Positions 59,962 through 64,000 of a stretch of DNA of 64,000 bases are shown here, one piece after another. The DNA lies in contig JAEZKK010000006.1 in NCBI GenBank assembly GCA_023415495.1, positions 124,001-188,000 of the forward strand, read 5' to 3'. The notes beneath the pieces are model-generated. The model was not told the origin of the DNA, did not search any database, and worked only from the letters and a program-made list of their open reading frames with translations. A program made the position numbers and the translations under genes. Each line of letters starts with the position of its first letter. Position 1 is the first letter of the stretch. Origin of the DNA: Bacteroidota bacterium (lineage in GTDB: Bacteria > Bacteroidota > Bacteroidia > Bacteroidales > P3).

Positions 59962-60762
59962 TTAGCGAGCGGTTCCTACAACTCCTGTTTCATGGTTTAA
60001 TTCACTTCCACGAAGTGAGTGAGGGATGCAGAATATTCCTATCATTAGGATAAATCCAAGCATAGCAATATAGCGAGAGTATTTCTTCTTAATAAAAGCT
60101 ATTGAGATGATTAGCCCAATTAAAGCAATTAGGGTTTTATTATCAGTTAAGTCATAACCCAAAGGGAATCCACTCCAATATACTCCAAAAGCAAATTTCT
60201 GAACAATAGGACCAAAGATAAAACCTCCAATGACTAATAATGCAGTAGAGATTAAAAGGTATTTCTTGAATCTATCCTTTGATACAAAGGTCATAATCAA
60301 TCCATAATTAGCAAATAACATTGCTGCAAACATAAAAATTATATGAGGAATCAATGCCCAAGCAGGAACAGAATCTTTAAACCTTATAATAAGCGGCTCT
60401 TCTTTAAATAGAGTTTTATCATCTATTTGAATATAGTATTCTAATTTCCCAGCAGGTGGTTGAACAGGTAATGTGGCTATGTATTTCTTGTCTTTTTTAT
60501 TGAATTTTATCTCAGTGAATTCATCATTGCTTGGATATTTTCTATAATACATATTAGCATCAACCTCTTTATCAATATTTAAAATTACCTCCTTATCAAT
60601 ATTCTCAGCAGAACGAGGGAATTTAAGCTTATATTCTGTATTGTCTATATTAATCTTTTCTCTAAAAGGGTTTGTAGGACCTGTCATTCTTTGATAAACA
60701 CTTGCAGAGAGAGTAAGTAAAACTGCAAGAAACCAATATATTGCTATCATGTATTTCTTCAT
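59962..60762 (-). CDS. Membrane protein of unknown function with periplasmic beta domain
   Basis: 266 aa. One helix at residues 5-22, then about 115 residues of soluble, beta-rich sequence (EYKLKFPRSAENIDKEVILN; AGKLEYYIQIDDKTLF), then four helices (residues 135-160, 168-190, 208-225, 230-246). The C-terminus is a short soluble tail (HSLRGSELNHETGVVG). No family recognised. It is last in a minus-strand run behind the M28 peptidase gene, 33 bases away, and is convergent with porQ with nine bases between them. Confidence 0.72.
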   Translation of the reverse strand: MKKYMIAIYWFLAVLLTLSASVYQRMTGPTNPFREKINIDNTEYKLKFPRSAENIDKEVILNIDKEVDANMYYRKYPSNDEFTEIKFNKKDKKYIATLPVQPPAGKLEYYIQIDDKTLFKEEPLIIRFKDSVPAWALIPHIIFMFAAMLFANYGLIMTFVSKDRFKKYLLISTALLVIGGFIFGPIVQKFAFGVYWSGFPLGYDLTDNKTLIALIGLIISIAFIKKKYSRYIAMLGFILMIGIFCIPHSLRGSELNHETGVVGTAR

Positions 60763-60795
60763 AGTAAGTCTTCTGAAAAATAAATTATTAATTAA

Positions 60796-62034
60796 TTATA
60801 AATCAACTCTGAGATTGACAATTTCTTTATCTCTTAATACCTTAACATTGACAGAGGTGTCTTTTTTTAAATTAGATAACGCCTTCATATAGTCGTTAAT
60901 ATTCTCAATTTTTATAGAATCCATTTCCAAAATAATATCTCCATTCTTCATCCCGGCCTTATAAGCAGGTCTATCCTTAATAATTAAATCTGCCTTTAAA
61001 CCCTTATCAGTACTTCCCGTAACGTCGGGCATTAATCCTAAAGTTACTTTAAAGCTTTGCATAGTAGGGGTGGAGCTTGGAGCGGTTTCTTGGAAAATAA
61101 GTTTATCGTTATTCGCAATATCTTCGACTAAATCATATACAAAATCAGAAATCAACTCTATGCCTTTATAATTTATGTTTTCAGCATTATCTAAAGGGGT
61201 GTGATAGGTGTGGTCAGCACCAGTGGTAAAGTAAAAAACAGGGATGTTTTTCCCATAGAAAGGAGCATGGTCGGAAGGTCCATGACCATTAGGAGATAGG
61301 CTTGGTTTAAGCCCATGTTTTGAAGAATGCTTTAGGATTAACTCTTCACTTTTTGTTGAGGTTTTGCTGCCCCCTGCAGTTATTGCATTGTTTTTAAGAT
61401 TTCCAACCATATCGAAATTAATCATTGCATTAACCTTGCTAAGGTCTATTAATGGATTTTCTACAAAGGCTTTCGAGCCAACAAGTCCTTTTTCCTCAGC
61501 TGCAAAACCAATAAATATTAATGTTCTTTTGGTAGGTTTATTTGAAAACTTCTTAGCTAAATCAATCATTAGCCCAACTCCAGAGGCGTTATCATCAGCT
61601 CCATAGTGGATTGCCTCTTCCTGAACTCTTGAGCCAGACATTCTTCCTCCAAAGCCAAGGTGGTCGTGATGGGCTCCAATGATAACATATTCATTTTTTA
61701 AATCCTTATCATTGCCAGGTATAATGCCAATAATATTCCTTGAATAGTATGTTTGAATTTCTGCACTTGGGTTCTTGCCCCTCCAATCCCTATTATTAAA
61801 AGAAATCACTTGAAAATAAGAGTCATTAAACTTTTTTAAGCCAATAGATTCAAAGCTCTCAGAAATTAAATCACAGGTCAAACTATCTCCTTTGGTGTTA
61901 GGTGCTCTCCCTTCGAACTCTTCGGAGGCAAGGCTTCGGATTATTGTTTCTAAATCAACCTCTTTCTCTTTGTTCTGTGCCAAAGAAATTAAGGGCAGTA
62001 TAAACAATATAAGATAAAATATAATTTGCCTCAT
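60796..62034 (-). CDS. M28 family metallopeptidase with C-terminal PDZ domain
   Basis: 412 aa with a signal peptide (MRQIIFYLILFILPLISLAQ). Zinc-binding residues of M28 are visible: His in GAHHDHLGFGG, Asp in YGADDNASGVG, the Glu pair in FAAEEKGLVGS, Asp in INFDMVGNL and His in TYHTPLDN. The last 90 residues form a PDZ domain (LIIKDRPAYKAGMKNGDIIL). It is probably a periplasmic aminopeptidase. It is part of a minus-strand run with the genes on either side. Confidence 0.9.
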   Translation of the reverse strand: MRQIIFYLILFILPLISLAQNKEKEVDLETIIRSLASEEFEGRAPNTKGDSLTCDLISESFESIGLKKFNDSYFQVISFNNRDWRGKNPSAEIQTYYSRNIIGIIPGNDKDLKNEYVIIGAHHDHLGFGGRMSGSRVQEEAIHYGADDNASGVGLMIDLAKKFSNKPTKRTLIFIGFAAEEKGLVGSKAFVENPLIDLSKVNAMINFDMVGNLKNNAITAGGSKTSTKSEELILKHSSKHGLKPSLSPNGHGPSDHAPFYGKNIPVFYFTTGADHTYHTPLDNAENINYKGIELISDFVYDLVEDIANNDKLIFQETAPSSTPTMQSFKVTLGLMPDVTGSTDKGLKADLIIKDRPAYKAGMKNGDIILEMDSIKIENINDYMKALSNLKKDTSVNVKVLRDKEIVNLRVDL

Positions 62035-62066
62035 GATTCAAATTTCTTAGTAAATAAATATTGAGA

Positions 62067-62744
62067 TTAATCTTCTTTAGGTTGGATTATCTTTCCCCAA
62101 TTCCTTTTCACTGGTATCTTATTGATTATCTTAATCTCCTCAATTGCGTATCTTCCGTTAGGATGAATACCAATAACATCAATAATTCCGTCATGTTTTT
62201 TTAAGACTATGCTGCTTCTTGAGAAATTATTCTTTTTCTTCCACTGGTGAGTAAAGCTTTCTTGGAAAGTCTTTGGTTGGTAGTTAGGGCAATCCCATAT
62301 ATGTACTCTTACTTGGAATAATTCTTTCCAGCGATTGCCAGAATAAGACCAAACTCTAAATACATTAAAATTAGAATAGTCGCGATTAACACTCATAAAT
62401 GAAATTTCATCTCCTCCGTCTCCATCCAAATCCCCCTCATTAATAAGGAAAAACACTCCCAAATCTTCGCTTAGTTGTAGTGGGGTTATCTCATCATTAT
62501 CTGAAAAAAGTTTTGTTGCGGATTCGTAAAGCATTTCCTCAAATCCGTCTCCATCCCAATCTCCTCTAATTGCAAAGCGAGTGTTTTCATTCTTATTCCA
62601 TCTCCAAGAGGCAGGGTCAAGGTCGGTTTTTACAACGTCTGTCCAAGGTTTAATCTTTATTTCCTCTTCTTCTTGAGCTATAAGAGCTTTTGAGCTAAAG
62701 AGAATTAAGCCAATAGTAACGATTAATAAAATTCTTTTTTTCAT
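62067..62744 (-). CDS. Exported protein with FG-GAP-like repeats, unknown function
   Basis: 225 aa. A signal peptide (MKKRILLIVTIGLILFSS and following SKALIAQ) is followed by two Asp-rich calcium-type loops typical of FG-GAP/VCBS repeats: RGDWDGDGFEEMLYES and EGDLDGDGGDEISFMS. Only a few blades would fit, fewer than a full propeller. Nothing more specific can be said. It lies 16 bases after the topoisomerase gene in the same direction. Confidence 0.75.
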   Translation of the reverse strand: MKKRILLIVTIGLILFSSKALIAQEEEEIKIKPWTDVVKTDLDPASWRWNKNENTRFAIRGDWDGDGFEEMLYESATKLFSDNDEITPLQLSEDLGVFFLINEGDLDGDGGDEISFMSVNRDYSNFNVFRVWSYSGNRWKELFQVRVHIWDCPNYQPKTFQESFTHQWKKKNNFSRSSIVLKKHDGIIDVIGIHPNGRYAIEEIKIINKIPVKRNWGKIIQPKED

Positions 62745-62760
62745 AGTCTTTGTATATAAA

Positions 62761-64000
62761 TTATATGACTTCTTCGTAACGAAGATTATTTATAATATAG
62801 TTTTGTCTCTCTGGTGTATTATCTCCCATAAAGAATGATAGTACATCTTTTATGCCAGAGTCTTTATTTAATAATACTGGATCTAATCTAATATCCTTTC
62901 CAATAAAATGCCTAAACTCATCAGGGGATATTTCTCCCAATCCCTTGAAGCGAGTAATCTCAGGATTAGCTCCAAGGCTTTTCATCGCCTCTTGACGCTC
63001 TTCTTCACTATAACAATAAATTGTTTTTTGCTTGTTTCTTACTCTAAATAAAGGTGTTTGCAGAATATAAACATGACCAGCTCTAACCAGCTCTGGGAAG
63101 AACTGAAGGAAAAAAGTCATAAGTAACATCCTAATATGCATTCCATCAACATCAGCATCTGTTGCAATTACAATATTATTATATCTTAGATTTTCAATAT
63201 CCTCTTCAATATTTAAAGCACTTTGAAGAAGGTTGAATTCTTCATTCCTATAAACAAACTCTTTCTTTTCTCCATAAGAATTCATAGGTTTACCCCTTAA
63301 AGAGAATACTGCTTGAGTGTTTACATCCCTACTTTTAGTAATTGAACCAGAAGCTGAATCCCCTTCAGTAATAAATAAGGTAGTATCTAATCTTCTTTCA
63401 TCTTTGGAATTATAGTGAACTCTGCAATCTCTTAGCTTTTTATTATGAAGAGAAATTTTCTTAGCACTCTCTCTTGCTACCTTTTTGATATTAGCAATAT
63501 CTTTTCTCTCCTTTTCGCTTTGAACTATTTTCTTTAAAAGATTTTCAGCAGTTTCGCTATTTATATGTAGATAATTATCTAAGTTTTTCTTTACAATATC
63601 ATTAATAAATAGCCTTACAGTCTGTCCTTTACCATTAGGTTCCATATTGATTGAGCCTAACTTAGTCTTTGTTTGAGATTCAAAAACTGGCTCTTGTATT
63701 CTAAGGCTTATTGCACAGATTATCCCACTTCTAATATCTGAGGGCTCATAATCCTTTTTGTAAAACTCTCTACAAACCTTAACAATAGCTTCGCGAAAAG
63801 CTTGTTGGTGGGTTCCCCCTTGTGAAGTATGCTGTCCATTTACAAAGGAGTAATATTCCTCCCCAAAGGCTTTTTCGGAATGGGTAAAGGCAAATTCAAA
63901 ATTTTCCTCTCTAATATGGATAATAGGATAAACAATCTCTGAATCAATATTATTATCAAGCAAATCGTAGAGTCCGTTCTTTGACTGATATTTCTTTCCA
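62761..64000 (-). CDS. parE: DNA topoisomerase IV subunit B, C-terminal part (cut by window edge)
   Basis: The frame is open to the right edge, so 412 codons are visible and the N-terminal ATPase part is missing. The transducer end (GLYDLLDNNI) is followed by the TOPRIM domain with the catalytic glutamate in TLFITEGDSASGS and the metal aspartates in VIATDADVDGMHIR. LRGKPMNSYG and RFKGLGEISPDEFRHF are conserved. The wording of these motifs fits Bacteroidetes ParE better than GyrB. TTG 63963 is inside the gene and is not the start. Confidence 0.9.
   Translation of the reverse strand, partial: GKKYQSKNGLYDLLDNNIDSEIVYPIIHIREENFEFAFTHSEKAFGEEYYSFVNGQHTSQGGTHQQAFREAIVKVCREFYKKDYEPSDIRSGIICAISLRIQEPVFESQTKTKLGSINMEPNGKGQTVRLFINDIVKKNLDNYLHINSETAENLLKKIVQSEKERKDIANIKKVARESAKKISLHNKKLRDCRVHYNSKDERRLDTTLFITEGDSASGSITKSRDVNTQAVFSLRGKPMNSYGEKKEFVYRNEEFNLLQSALNIEEDIENLRYNNIVIATDADVDGMHIRMLLMTFFLQFFPELVRAGHVYILQTPLFRVRNKQKTIYCYSEEERQEAMKSLGANPEITRFKGLGEISPDEFRHFIGKDIRLDPVLLNKDSGIKDVLSFFMGDNTPERQNYIINNLRYEEVI

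Overview
The window reads as AT-rich chromosome from a member of the Bacteroidetes, most likely an anaerobic Bacteroidales-type organism. The reasons are: promoters of the Bacteroidetes sigma-A form (TTTG or TTG, about 19-20 bases, then TAnnTTTG) before many genes; almost no Shine-Dalgarno sequences; type IX secretion parts (a PorQ-like protein and an OmpA protein with PorE-like architecture); a DUF3127 protein; and anaerobe enzymes (FprA flavodiiron protein, rubredoxin, 2-oxoacid:ferredoxin oxidoreductase). No genus can be assigned from the sequence alone.

Layout. 1-810: edge of a Dam-type methylase, then non-coding DNA with a perfect 30-bp inverted repeat and a 21-bp tandem repeat. 811-9787: MltD-like transglycosylase, coiled-coil lipoprotein, uvrA, a CAT-anticodon tRNA, HD phosphohydrolase, S9 peptidase, and an SSB-like DUF3127 protein. 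9788-10067: a second 21-bp repeat locus. 10068-17734: surface glycan genes, namely an O-antigen ligase/polymerase facing a five-gene operon (rfbF, rfbG, rfbH, a GT2 transferase and a GT-C transferase with TPRs). 17770-23904: flavodiiron protein, secreted unknown, acetolactate-synthase-like enzyme, hybrid histidine kinase with a degenerate receiver. 23952-29420: a minus-strand operon (NUDIX, MFS, LMW-PTP) head to head with pyrE, then an SRPBCC protein and the OmpA/TPR/PD40 protein. 29421-29882: palindromic repeats and rubredoxin. 30053-48460: one long translation operon joining the str, S10, spc and alpha clusters (rpsL to rplQ, without tuf), with secY, map, infA and rpoA inside. 48488-48613: a third 21-bp repeat locus. 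48774-52477: minus-strand aroC, lipoprotein, lpxH-like, gcvT. 52700-55566: korA-korB. 55655-58923: beta-barrel protein, a fourth 21-bp repeat locus overlapping a small ORF, a membrane protein, a DUF6794 protein, and a palindromic interspersed repeat. 58924-64000: porQ, then a minus-strand run of topoisomerase IV subunit B (cut by the edge), an FG-GAP-like protein, an M28 peptidase with PDZ, and a membrane protein.

The most unusual feature is a set of intergenic loci built on an exact 21-bp period (561-644, 9851-10018, 48488-48613, 56489-56650). Each has its own words. At the two best loci the unit is a 15-bp core that begins with T and ends with A, plus a 6-bp spacer, and cores occur in both orientations. 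Two loci 46 kb apart carry the same words in the same order, differing chiefly by the exact inversion of one 15-bp core, and their translations align through the stop codon. A 21-nt (7-residue) repeat also lies in the tail of rplQ, just before the third locus. This looks like a family of 21-nt repeat micro-genes or their remains, and I do not recognise it as a described system.
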